NCBI GenBank assembly: GCA_031282925.1
Contig: JAITCT010000072.1
Coordinates: 1-15,783, forward strand
Reading direction: 5' to 3'
Length of the DNA: 15,783 nt
Origin: Dysgonamonadaceae bacterium
GTDB lineage: Bacteria > Bacteroidota > Bacteroidia > Bacteroidales > Azobacteroidaceae
Every line of letters begins with the position of its first letter. Position 1 is the first letter of the stretch. Below, in pieces: positions 1 to 6,439 of the stretch. The notes below the pieces were generated by a model. The model saw nothing but the letters and a program-made list of their open reading frames with translations, made no database searches and was not told the DNA's origin. Made by a program: the position numbers and the translations under genes.

Positions 1-67
1 CTACCGTATCGTGAAGTTCGACCCGGACACCGGGATTAGTACGTATGCAGTAAAAAAAATATCCTGA
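1..67 (+). CDS. C-terminal end of an unidentified protein (partial)
   Basis: An open frame enters from the left edge (first full codon at base 2) and stops at TGA 65-67, giving the 21-residue tail YRIVKFDPDTGISTYAVKKI followed by S. Codon choice looks coding and there is no stop before 65. A Bacteroidetes-type -7 element begins 27 bases after the stop, as expected for the end of one transcription unit and the start of another. The fragment is too short to identify. Confidence 0.5.
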   Translation, partial: YRIVKFDPDTGISTYAVKKIS

Positions 68-94
68 AAATTTTCATTTTTCAATGAGAAATAC

Positions 95-102
95 TAATTT
101 TG
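95..102 (+). promoter_or_regulatory. Bacteroidetes -7 element upstream of the 157-aa gene
   Basis: TAATTTTG matches the TAnnTTTG consensus exactly and lies 43 bases before the ATG at 146. The place expected for the -33 element (about 71-75) reads TTTTC, a poor match to TTTG, so only the -7 half is well supported. The leader between it and the ATG is A/T-rich and shows no Shine-Dalgarno sequence. Confidence 0.45.
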
Positions 103-145
103 CAACGATAAATCAAAAATACCAACTTTTTAAACTGTAAATATT

Positions 146-619
146 ATGAGTAACATTCATTCTCAAACCATTCCGAAGGACCTGATTGATGAGTTCCTGA
201 TGAAACTTGATGAGGCCGTGAAGCCTCTCCGTCCGTATCTGAGTCCGCTCACGCCCGAATCCCGCAAAACGATTCTCAAGATGGGTGACAAATCCCTTGC
301 GCTGGTCGAAAAGACAAGCGAGCTGGCGGCCGTCAATCCGCAGTTCTGTCCTTCGTACTTCAACCTGTCCGACCTGAACATCGACCTTACCGACGCCGTC
401 AGCCTGCGCGTGGTGGTCAACCGTCTGGAACAGATTACCCGTGAAGTGGAGGACACGATGATGATCGCCGGCAATGAAGCCTTTACGCAGACACTCACCT
501 TCTACAACGCCGTCAAACAGGCCGCCCGCGACAATGTCCCCGGCGCACAGGCCTTATTCGACGAACTGAAGAAGCGTTTCGCCTTCGGTCGCCCGCGGAA
601 AGGCGACGTGCAGGAATAA
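146..619 (+). CDS. Conserved-looking helical protein of unknown function, 157 aa
   Basis: A soluble protein with no signal peptide or membrane segment. It looks mostly alpha-helical: an N-terminal amphipathic stretch (about 8-30), the phrase KMGDKS near residues 46-51, a middle part rich in Asn, Asp and Pro (about 62-82), and a charged C-terminal helix ending FGRPRKGD. I recall similar unnamed 150-residue proteins in Bacteroidales, with a shared K-M-G-D-K region and a basic GRP[RK]K tail, but I know of no assigned function. ATG 146 was chosen because it follows a -7 element at 95-102. After its TAA (617-619) the same frame stays open to the TAA at 839-841, running into the 21-base repeat array, so the array begins almost directly behind this gene. 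Function not assigned. Confidence 0.75.
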   Translation: MSNIHSQTIPKDLIDEFLMKLDEAVKPLRPYLSPLTPESRKTILKMGDKSLALVEKTSELAAVNPQFCPSYFNLSDLNIDLTDAVSLRVVVNRLEQITREVEDTMMIAGNEAFTQTLTFYNAVKQAARDNVPGAQALFDELKKRFAFGRPRKGDVQE

Positions 620-681
620 AACGGGCGGAGAAAATGCCTGCGGAAGATTGACGTAAAACCCGAAAGCATCCCGGAAAAGCC

Positions 682-975
682 GAAAAAGGTTTCGGGAAAG
701 CCGAAACGGGTAGTGATAATGCCGGTTTGGGTATTGATAAAGCTAAAAAGGGTATCAATAAAGCCAAAAAGGGTTTCGATAAAGTCAAAAAGAGTCTCAA
801 TAAAGCCAAAAAGGATCTCAATAAGACAAAAAAGGGTATAATTAAGGCCAAAAAGAGTATAATTAAAGCCAAAAAGGATATTAATAATGCCAATTTGGCA
901 GGAAATATAGGTAAAAAGGGTATAAATATAGCTTCAAAAGGTATTCAAAACGCCAAAATGGCTTTTTGGGGATGT
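682..975 (+). repeat. Array of about 14 tandem 21-base repeats
   Basis: From 682 the sequence falls into consecutive 21-base units starting at 682, 703, 724, 745, 766, 787, 808, 829, 850, 871, 892, 913, 934 and 955. A typical unit starts AAAAAGGG, then TAT, then CAATAAAGCC. The central seven units (745-891) are most alike and each begins with an A5 or A6 run. The edge units decay: 892-912 starts AATTTGG, and 955-975 starts AAAATGGC. Bases 619-681 show weaker echoes of the same period. Because 21 is a multiple of three, the array encodes a seven-residue repeat in any open frame. Confidence 0.9.
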
Positions 976-981
976 AAATAA
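727..981 (+). CDS. Possible lysine-rich heptad-repeat protein encoded by the 21-base array
   Basis: The frame reads as repeated heptads of the type K-A-K-K-G-I-N, with G, S or D at the fifth place and I, L or F at the sixth. It ends in the non-repeat tail MAFWGCK before TAA 979-981. Such a protein would be very basic and probably helical, and I see no known domain. The start is doubtful: the only usual start codon is TTG 727, yet the frame is already open from 652 and the heptad pattern already shows before 727. No promoter or ribosome site is visible close by. It may be a real small basic protein, the remnant of a longer gene, or a non-coding array that is open only because its period is a multiple of three. 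Confidence 0.35.
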   Translation: MGIDKAKKGINKAKKGFDKVKKSLNKAKKDLNKTKKGIIKAKKSIIKAKKDINNANLAGNIGKKGINIASKGIQNAKMAFWGCK

Positions 982-1015
982 GGTTTTTCGGATGTCGCGC
1001 AACACAGGGTAAAAA
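957..1015 (+). repeat. 59-base direct repeat, copy 1
   Basis: This segment matches 2056-2114 at 58 of 59 positions (offset 1099); the one difference is A992 against G2091. It starts inside the decaying end of the 21-base array, carries the stop of the lysine-rich frame, and continues with ATGTCGCGCAACACAGGG. The 9-mer AAAATGGCT occurs at its left end (955-963) and again at its right end (1012-1020). Confidence 0.9.
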
Positions 1016-1176
1016 TGGCTAAATCTTTTAAAAATCCCCCGCACCGTTAATCCATTCTGTCTTGAAAACAGTTGATACGCAGCATACAATTAGTTAATTA
1101 AAGCTGCAAAGATAGCAATTGTACCTCGAGTACGGAAGTAAGTGCGACAGGGTAGTCTTGATTTTTATTTCATTCG
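1016..1176. other. Non-coding stretch between the repeat copy and the lipoprotein promoter
   Basis: I see no gene here. It contains a minus-strand match to the -7 consensus (TATCTTTG read on the minus strand, plus-strand CAAAGATA 1107-1114) without a good -33 partner. It also has two short inverted repeats: TACAATT 1085-1091 with AATTGTA 1117-1123, and GCAGC 1079-1083 with GCTGC 1103-1107. No T-run follows them, so they do not look like a terminator. A minus-strand transcript would run into the repeat array, where I find no convincing gene. Confidence 0.4.
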
Positions 1177-1231
1177 TTTGGAAAAAACAAATTTTTCATC
1201 TAATTTTGCCCCAATAAATTTTGCCCCAATA
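1177..1231 (+). promoter_or_regulatory. Lipoprotein promoter with a 15-base tandem duplication of its -7 region
   Basis: TTTG at 1177-1180, a spacer of 20 bases, then TAATTTTG at 1201-1208 form a full Bacteroidetes promoter for the lipoprotein gene starting at 1249. The 15 bases AATTTTGCCCCAATA at 1202-1216 are repeated exactly at 1217-1231. This places a second, slightly weaker -7-like sequence (AAATTTTG, 1216-1223) one unit downstream. Confidence 0.7.
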
Positions 1232-1248
1232 AAATAAACAGTTGCTTT

Positions 1249-1833
1249 ATGAGAAGAAATTTTGTTTGTATGGTGATGTGTGCGTGTGTATTTCTAACTG
1301 CGCAGTGCGATAGTGACGACGATATGGATATAGAGCCGTCGGAGATATCCGAAGAGACGGAAGAATTATCAGGAGAGGATATGAATTCTTCCCCTGACTG
1401 GTCCGGGTATGCAGAATTGTATGAACGCGTGAAATGTCCTTCACCAGTCAAAACCGGAGAGGAAGATGATCCAATCGGAATATGGAAACTGATATTGCGG
1501 ATAAACGGAACGGATACCGTTGACTGTTCATGTGAAGAGGTGGTTTACCATTTCAAACCGGATCAAACGCTGACAGTTTCTATTGGCGATAAAACAGAGG
1601 AAGAAGTTGCGTATGAATATGAGGAGTATCCTTTATGTCCTGTTTGTCTTCCGCTTACCCCCCGACCGAATCTCAGAATGGGAAATTCGGAGGTCTATTG
1701 CCAGCCGTTACCCGAAATAATGTTTGTGTACCCTCAATTCGAAGAAGTGTATGTGAAAGTGGATTCGGAAAGGGAGGTACTTGCTTTATGGCCGTCAGGT
1801 TATATTAAATGGCTATTTATAAGGATTGATTAA
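1249..1833 (+). CDS. Acidic, probably surface-exposed lipoprotein, 194 aa
   Basis: Residues 1-19 form a short signal peptide (MRRN, then a hydrophobic stretch) and LTAQC is a lipobox with the lipidated Cys at 20. The mature protein begins CDSDDDMD and stays strongly acidic to about residue 45. In Bacteroidetes, acidic residues right after the lipid Cys act as a lipoprotein export signal to the cell surface, so surface display is likely. From about 75 the pattern GIWKL, then VVYHFKPDQTLTV, then a beta-rich end resembles small lipocalin-like folds of Bacteroidales lipoproteins; I hold this only weakly. Several Cys pairs (CSC at about 93-95, CPVC at about 131-134) could form disulphides outside the cell. 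A promoter lies directly upstream, and the next gene starts 11 bases after the stop, so the two are probably co-transcribed. Confidence 0.75.
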   Translation: MRRNFVCMVMCACVFLTAQCDSDDDMDIEPSEISEETEELSGEDMNSSPDWSGYAELYERVKCPSPVKTGEEDDPIGIWKLILRINGTDTVDCSCEEVVYHFKPDQTLTVSIGDKTEEEVAYEYEEYPLCPVCLPLTPRPNLRMGNSEVYCQPLPEIMFVYPQFEEVYVKVDSEREVLALWPSGYIKWLFIRID

Positions 1834-1844
1834 ATGAAAAAGTC

Positions 1845-2111
1845 ATGAGAACAAGAAAATTAAAATTTGGTTTTATTGTAATTGTTCTTTCCATATTTGC
1901 CGAAAGCGCTGCATTTGGGCAAGAAAGCGTATTATATTCCGCTATTCAGAAAGCGAAAGAAGAAAATGTGGAATTTCAAAGGCTTCCGTCCGTATTTGTA
2001 CAAGAAAGTACACCTCAGGATATACGCCTTTCGAGCAAATTCAACAACATGGAAGAATGGCTTTTTGGGGATGTAAATAAGGTTTTTCGGGTGTCGCGCA
2101 ACACAGGGTAA
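1845..2111 (+). CDS. Short secreted protein, probably truncated at the 3' end by the 59-base repeat
   Basis: The 88 codons start with a good signal peptide (MRTRKLKFG, a hydrophobic core, and a likely cut after AAFG at about residue 25). A short mature part of about 46 residues follows. The last 18 codons or so (about residue 71 on, WLFGDVNKVF and beyond) lie entirely within the second copy of the 59-base repeat. In copy 1 the same DNA is read in another frame, so this C-terminus is not an evolved shared protein end but DNA that was joined on. The likely reading is a once longer secreted or periplasmic protein cut short by recombination. It lies 11 bases behind the lipoprotein gene and would share its promoter. 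No family recognised; whether it is made is unknown. Confidence 0.45.
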   Translation: MRTRKLKFGFIVIVLSIFAESAAFGQESVLYSAIQKAKEENVEFQRLPSVFVQESTPQDIRLSSKFNNMEEWLFGDVNKVFRVSRNTG

Positions 2112-2114
2112 AAA
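2056..2114 (+). repeat. 59-base direct repeat, copy 2
   Basis: 58 of 59 bases match 957-1015. Here the segment supplies the 3' end and stop of the short secreted gene and ends 9 bases before the -33 region of the transporter promoter. Together the copies bracket 1099 bases carrying the lipoprotein and the short secreted gene. Confidence 0.9.
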
Positions 2115-2127
2115 AAAATCCGGTTTG

Positions 2128-2157
2128 TTGTTTTTCGTATAGAAATCATTACTTTTG
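2128..2157 (+). promoter_or_regulatory. Promoter of the EamA transporter gene
   Basis: TTG 2128-2130 (inside GGTTTGTTG), a 19-base spacer, then TACTTTTG 2150-2157 match the Bacteroidetes promoter. The -7 element ends only 7 bases before the ATG at 2165, so the transcript should have almost no leader. Confidence 0.7.
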
Positions 2158-2164
2158 CAGCGCG

Positions 2165-3064
2165 ATGAATCGTCAAAACACATTTGTATACCATTTAGCT
2201 GCGCTGTTCACGATAATTATCTGGGGCGTCACGATGGTTTCCACAAAATTATTACTGCGCGAAGGATTGTCGCCCGAAGAAATCATGATAATCCGTTTCG
2301 TCACGGCATACGTTTTTTTGTGGATACTCTATCCCCGTTCACACCGGATAAAATCACGGCGGGACGAACTTATATTCGTCGGGATAGGCATAACGAGCGG
2401 CTCCTTATATTTCTTTCTGGAAAACACCGCCCTCGTTCACACCTCCGCAACGAACGTTTCGCTGTTTTGCGCACTGATACCTCTGACGACCGCTGTTTTT
2501 ACGTACTTCATATTCCGCGAAAAGCCGCTGACGAAACGATTCCGGGCAGGTTCCGTCATCTCTTTGGCCGGCACGGTACTCGTCATACTCAACGGGAAAT
2601 TCTCTTTCGAAATCAATCCGTTAGGGGATTTTCTGGCTTTCGCGGCAATCATAAGCTGGTCTGTTTACGGAGTACTGGTGAAATGCCTGAAAGGAAATTA
2701 CAACTCGCTGTTCGTCACGCGCAAAATATTCTTCTACGGGATACTGACCATGCTGCCGTACTTTTTTGCCGTCGCCCCGTTCGACGTCCCGGCAAGCGTA
2801 CTGATAAAACCTGTCGTATGGGGCAACCTGTGCTTCCTCGGCCTGATTGCATCATCCTTATGCTATTTGATGTGGATGCTTTCGCTACGCAACCTGGGGG
2901 TCGTGAAAACCAACAGTTACATCTATTTTTCGCCGTTAGTAACCATAATCACGGCACATTTCGTCATATCGGAACATATAACCCCATACGTCGCAGGCGG
3001 TACCGTACTCGTTTTAAGCGGATTATGGATTGCAACGGCAAAACCGGGCACTGATAAATCATAA
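2165..3064 (+). CDS. EamA/DMT-family inner-membrane transporter, 299 aa
   Basis: A polytopic membrane protein of the drug/metabolite transporter superfamily. The length (299) and about ten hydrophobic helices in two EamA halves (about 9-140 and 150-292) are typical. Diagnostic parts are the first helix with IIIWGVTMVSTKLLL, the EIMIIRF segment before helix 2, the FLENTALVHTSATNVSLF stretch, and its second-half counterpart ending in LSGLWIATAKPG. Members export metabolites or amino-acid-like compounds; the substrate cannot be read from sequence. The start at ATG 2165 fits the protein, but it lies just 7 bases after the -7 promoter element, leaving no room for a ribosome site. The gene is alone on its transcript or runs on weakly into nadB, which has its own -7 element. 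Confidence 0.9.
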   Translation: MNRQNTFVYHLAALFTIIIWGVTMVSTKLLLREGLSPEEIMIIRFVTAYVFLWILYPRSHRIKSRRDELIFVGIGITSGSLYFFLENTALVHTSATNVSLFCALIPLTTAVFTYFIFREKPLTKRFRAGSVISLAGTVLVILNGKFSFEINPLGDFLAFAAIISWSVYGVLVKCLKGNYNSLFVTRKIFFYGILTMLPYFFAVAPFDVPASVLIKPVVWGNLCFLGLIASSLCYLMWMLSLRNLGVVKTNSYIYFSPLVTIITAHFVISEHITPYVAGGTVLVLSGLWIATAKPGTDKS

Positions 3065-3103
3065 AAACGAACGAAATACAATATGATTATGCAGCTAATT
3101 TTA

Positions 3104-3111
3104 TAACTTTG
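3104..3111 (+). promoter_or_regulatory. -7 element of the nadB promoter
   Basis: TAACTTTG fits TAnnTTTG exactly and lies 28 bases before the nadB ATG. The expected -33 region (about 3080-3084) has no clear TTTG. A weak AAAGGAAA ribosome-site-like sequence is at 3127-3134. Confidence 0.5.
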
Positions 3112-3139
3112 CCCCCCAATTCTAAAAAAGGAAACAGTA

Positions 3140-4708
3140 ATGGTAAAAAGATTCGATTTTTTAGTCATCGGTTCGGGTATTGCAGGAATGAGTTTCGCGC
3201 TCAAAGTGGCTCACAAGGGGAAAGTAGCCCTGATTTGCAAATCCGGGCTGGAAGAAGCTAATACGTTTTTCGCACAGGGAGGCGTTGCTTCCGTCACCAA
3301 TATTCTCGTCGACAATTTTGAAAAGCATATCGACGATACGATGATTGCGGGCGATTTCCTGAGCGACCGTTCCGCCGTTGAAAAAGTCGTTTACAATGCT
3401 CCCGCACAAATAAAGGAACTCGTCGGATGGGGCGTTGATTTCGACAAAGACGAGAAAGGTGATTTCGACCTGCATCGCGAAGGCGGACATTCGGAATCCC
3501 GCATACTGCACCATAAGGACAATACCGGGGCGGAAATTCAGGACAGCCTCATCGAAGATGTTAAAAAACATCCGAACATCACGGTTTTCGAAAATCATTT
3601 TGCCGTTGAAATCCTTACCCAGCACCACCTGGGCGTTACCGTAACGCGCCAGACGCCTGATATTGAATGTTTCGGAGCATACATCATGAATATGCAAACG
3701 GGAGGCATCGACACCTTCCTGTCAAAAATAACGCTTATGGCCACGGGAGGCATCGGCGCGATATACACGACAACAACAAACCCGCTCGTCGCTACCGGCG
3801 ACGGCATCGCCATGGTATACCGTGCAAAAGGAACGGTCAAGGACATGGAATTTGTACAGTTCCACCCCACCGCCCTCTATCATCCCGGCGACCGTCCGTC
3901 ATTCCTGATAACCGAAGCGATGCGGGGATACGGCGGCGTTCTGCGCACGATAGACGGCAAAGAGTTTATGCATAAATACGACGAACGGTTATCGCTTGCC
4001 CCGAGGGACATTGTCGCGCGGGCTATCGACAATGAGATGAAGAACCGGGGAGAAGACTATGTCTACCTTGACGTCATACACAAAGATGCGGAAGAAACCC
4101 GGAGACATTTCCCCAACATATACGAAAAATGCCTCAGCCTCGGTATTGATATTACAAAAGACTACATCCCCGTAGCGCCGGCCGCACACTATCTCTGCGG
4201 CGGAATAAAAGTAGACCTCGACGCACGTTCCTCCATCAAACGCCTCTACGCCGTCGGCGAATGTGCCTGCACGGGACTTCACGGCGGCAACCGTCTGGCC
4301 TCAAACTCCCTCATCGAAGCGGTAGTTTACGCCGATGCCGCCGCCAAACACTCGGTCACGCTCATCGATTCGCTGACATATCAGGAAGACATCCCCGCAT
4401 GGAACGACGAAGGCGTCCGTTCGCCGGAAGAAATGGTACTCATCACGCAGAGTGTAAAGGAAGTCGGTCAGATAATGTCTACCTACGTAGGCATTGTGCG
4501 CAGCGACCTGCGTCTCAAACGCGCTTGGAATCGTCTCGACATCCTGTATGAAGAAACGGAAAGCCTCTTCAAACGCTCCGTCGCCTCACGCGATATATGC
4601 GAACTCCGCAACATGATAAACGCAGGATACCTCATCATGCGCCAAGCCATAGAACGCAAAGAAAGCCGCGGACTGCATTACACGCTTGATTATCCGCCGA
4701 AAAAGTAA
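3140..4708 (+). CDS. nadB: L-aspartate oxidase
   Basis: A flavoenzyme that oxidises L-aspartate to iminoaspartate, the first step of de novo NAD synthesis; NadA then makes quinolinate. Seen directly: the FAD Rossmann motif GSGIAG (11-16), FFAQGGVA (43-50), the HREGGHSESR block (112-121) typical of this group, FHPTAL (241-246), RDIVARAI (289-296), AAHY (348-351) and HGGNRLASNSL (381-391), followed by the helical C-terminal domain. The fumarate reductase/succinate dehydrogenase flavoprotein relatives are excluded by the total length (522, against about 540 for E. coli NadB) and the order of these motifs. No nadA or nadC follows; the next gene is convergent recN, 69 bases away, with no evident terminator between them. 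Confidence 0.96.
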   Translation: MVKRFDFLVIGSGIAGMSFALKVAHKGKVALICKSGLEEANTFFAQGGVASVTNILVDNFEKHIDDTMIAGDFLSDRSAVEKVVYNAPAQIKELVGWGVDFDKDEKGDFDLHREGGHSESRILHHKDNTGAEIQDSLIEDVKKHPNITVFENHFAVEILTQHHLGVTVTRQTPDIECFGAYIMNMQTGGIDTFLSKITLMATGGIGAIYTTTTNPLVATGDGIAMVYRAKGTVKDMEFVQFHPTALYHPGDRPSFLITEAMRGYGGVLRTIDGKEFMHKYDERLSLAPRDIVARAIDNEMKNRGEDYVYLDVIHKDAEETRRHFPNIYEKCLSLGIDITKDYIPVAPAAHYLCGGIKVDLDARSSIKRLYAVGECACTGLHGGNRLASNSLIEAVVYADAAAKHSVTLIDSLTYQEDIPAWNDEGVRSPEEMVLITQSVKEVGQIMSTYVGIVRSDLRLKRAWNRLDILYEETESLFKRSVASRDICELRNMINAGYLIMRQAIERKESRGLHYTLDYPPKK

Positions 4709-4777
4709 CTTCTTTCGTGGCGTTGTTTTGTGGGACGTAACTTATAGGTGACTTGGGGGGTAAGGATTTAAGATATT

Positions 4778-6436
4778 TTATAACCCTAACAAAACTTTCG
4801 CATTATCAACTGCCGCCTGCGTCATCCGGGCGCCGCTCAGCATACGCGCTATTTCTTCCACGCGTTCGTTGTCATCGAGGCGACGGATACGCGTGTATGT
4901 ACGTTCCGGGCTATCTTCTTTATAAACAAAATAATGAGCTTTGCCTTTCGCTGCGATCTGCGGCAGATGCGTTATTGTAATCACCTGCATCTTTCCGCCT
5001 AAATCCTGCATTATATCAGCCATCTTGTCGGCAATCTCGCCGGACACGCCGATATCGATCTCATCAAAAATAATGGACGGAAGGGCTGCATATCCGGCAA
5101 TCATCGCTTTTACACATAACATAAGACGTGAGATTTCACCGCCGGATGCCGTCTGCGCTACCGGTTTCAATTGTTCATTTTTATTTGCGGAGAAAAGAAA
5201 TGATACTTCATCCATTCCGTCGGCAGCAGGTTTGCTTTTGGGTGCGAATAATATCTGAAAACGCGTGTTGGGTATGCCAAGCAGCACCATTCGTTCGATT
5301 ATCTGTTTTTCAATCGTTTTCGAAGCTTTTTTTCTCAATCCGGTTATTTCCGCCGCCTGATTAACCAACAATCCGTATGACATCTGTTGGCTTTTGAGCA
5401 ATATTTCCAGATCCTCGTCGAAAGATTCTATGGTGTTAAGTTGCACTTCGTAAGCATCCCGCTTCGCAATCAGCTCTTCAACAGACGAAACTTTATGCTT
5501 TTTCTGCAACGAATAGATCGTATTCATCCGGTTATTAACCCATTCCAAGCGTTCGGGGTCAAATTCAATGTCATCTTTGAGCACATTGGTTTCGGATGCC
5601 AAATCATTCATGTCAATATAGGAGGCGCGAAGCCTTCCGGCATATTCATTGGCTTTGGGGAAATAAGCGGACAGTTGCTCTACGGCGTTCAAGGCATCTC
5701 TCAGGGAAGATACGACGGATTTGTCTTCGCCGTTCAGCAACTCTGTAATTTTATACAACGCCGCTTTTATTTCTTCGGTATGCGACAGTGTATCCGATTC
5801 CTTTTCCAATTCTTCCTGTTCGCCGACCCGCAGCTTTGCCGCGCTCAGTTCTTCGTACTGAAAACGTATATAATCCTCCTCCTGTTTCATGTTCGAAGCC
5901 CTGTTTTTCAATTCATCTAATTTCTCGCACAGGGAATGGTAATTAGCATATTCGCTACGGTATGCGGCAAGCTGTTTTTCCGTATGCGCCATCAGGTCGA
6001 CAACATTGAGCTGGAAATGTGTATCTGCGAGCAACAGATTCTGATGCTGCGAATGTACGTCAATCAGCATGTCACCCAATTCCTTAACGACGGAAAGCGG
6101 AACCGGCGAATCGTTTATAAAGGCGCGCGATTTGCCCGAACCGTACAGTTCGCGCCGGAACATGCATGCTTCCGTATCATATTCAAGGTCATTCTCCTGA
6201 AAAAATTTTTCAAGCCGGTAGGTTGATATATCAAAAATCGCCTCAATAACGCACTTGTCTTTTCCCGACTGAATACTCCGGGAATCGGCACGTTCTCCGA
6301 GAACGAGAGATAATGCTCCGAGGATTATCGATTTTCCCGCCCCGGTTTCGCCCGTTATAACGGAAAAGCCATCCTCAAAACGAATATCCAGTTCGTCAAT
6401 CAACACATAATTCCGTATAAACAAAGATTTCAGCAT
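4778..6436 (-). CDS. recN: DNA repair protein RecN
   Basis: An SMC-like ATPase acting at double-strand breaks in recombinational repair. Seen: the N-terminal Walker A GETGAGKS (29-36), the following LGALSLVLGERADSRSI typical of RecN, a long coiled-coil centre (about 150-370), the ABC signature TASGGEISRL (429-438), Walker B SIIFDEIDIGVSG (454-466) and the D-loop/H-loop region with TITHLPQIAAKG (about 487-498). Length 552 is normal. The start ATG 6436 lies three bases after the porD stop, so translation is probably coupled. It is the last gene of the dnaN-exonuclease-coaBC-porD-recN run. Confidence 0.97.
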   Translation of the reverse strand: MLKSLFIRNYVLIDELDIRFEDGFSVITGETGAGKSIILGALSLVLGERADSRSIQSGKDKCVIEAIFDISTYRLEKFFQENDLEYDTEACMFRRELYGSGKSRAFINDSPVPLSVVKELGDMLIDVHSQHQNLLLADTHFQLNVVDLMAHTEKQLAAYRSEYANYHSLCEKLDELKNRASNMKQEEDYIRFQYEELSAAKLRVGEQEELEKESDTLSHTEEIKAALYKITELLNGEDKSVVSSLRDALNAVEQLSAYFPKANEYAGRLRASYIDMNDLASETNVLKDDIEFDPERLEWVNNRMNTIYSLQKKHKVSSVEELIAKRDAYEVQLNTIESFDEDLEILLKSQQMSYGLLVNQAAEITGLRKKASKTIEKQIIERMVLLGIPNTRFQILFAPKSKPAADGMDEVSFLFSANKNEQLKPVAQTASGGEISRLMLCVKAMIAGYAALPSIIFDEIDIGVSGEIADKMADIMQDLGGKMQVITITHLPQIAAKGKAHYFVYKEDSPERTYTRIRRLDDNERVEEIARMLSGARMTQAAVDNAKVLLGL

Positions 6437-6439
6437 ATA

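Noticed and set aside
513..893. 126-codon minus-strand frame rich in Leu, Ile, Phe and Ala
   Set aside because: It is the complement of the 21-base array; the period of 21 keeps several frames open, and the leucine-rich look is the mirror of Lys codons. No promoter or ribosome site supports it.
682..975. CRISPR array
   Set aside because: Units are directly adjacent, with no unique spacers of constant length, and no cas genes are near.
1107..1114. Minus-strand promoter in front of the repeat array
   Set aside because: Only the -7 half fits and no gene lies downstream on that strand; kept as a note in the intergenic entry.
2155..3054. Second 299-codon plus-strand frame over the transporter gene
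   Set aside because: Its His/Arg-rich composition is that of a shifted shadow; the EamA frame has clear membrane helices and conserved motifs.
3140..4708. Succinate dehydrogenase or fumarate reductase flavoprotein
   Set aside because: Shared FAD fold, but length, the HREGGHSESR block and the lack of sdh/frd neighbours favour L-aspartate oxidase.
4709..4777. Bidirectional terminator between nadB and recN
   Set aside because: No stable inverted repeat with T-runs was found in the 69 bases, so termination is probably factor-dependent or lies further on.
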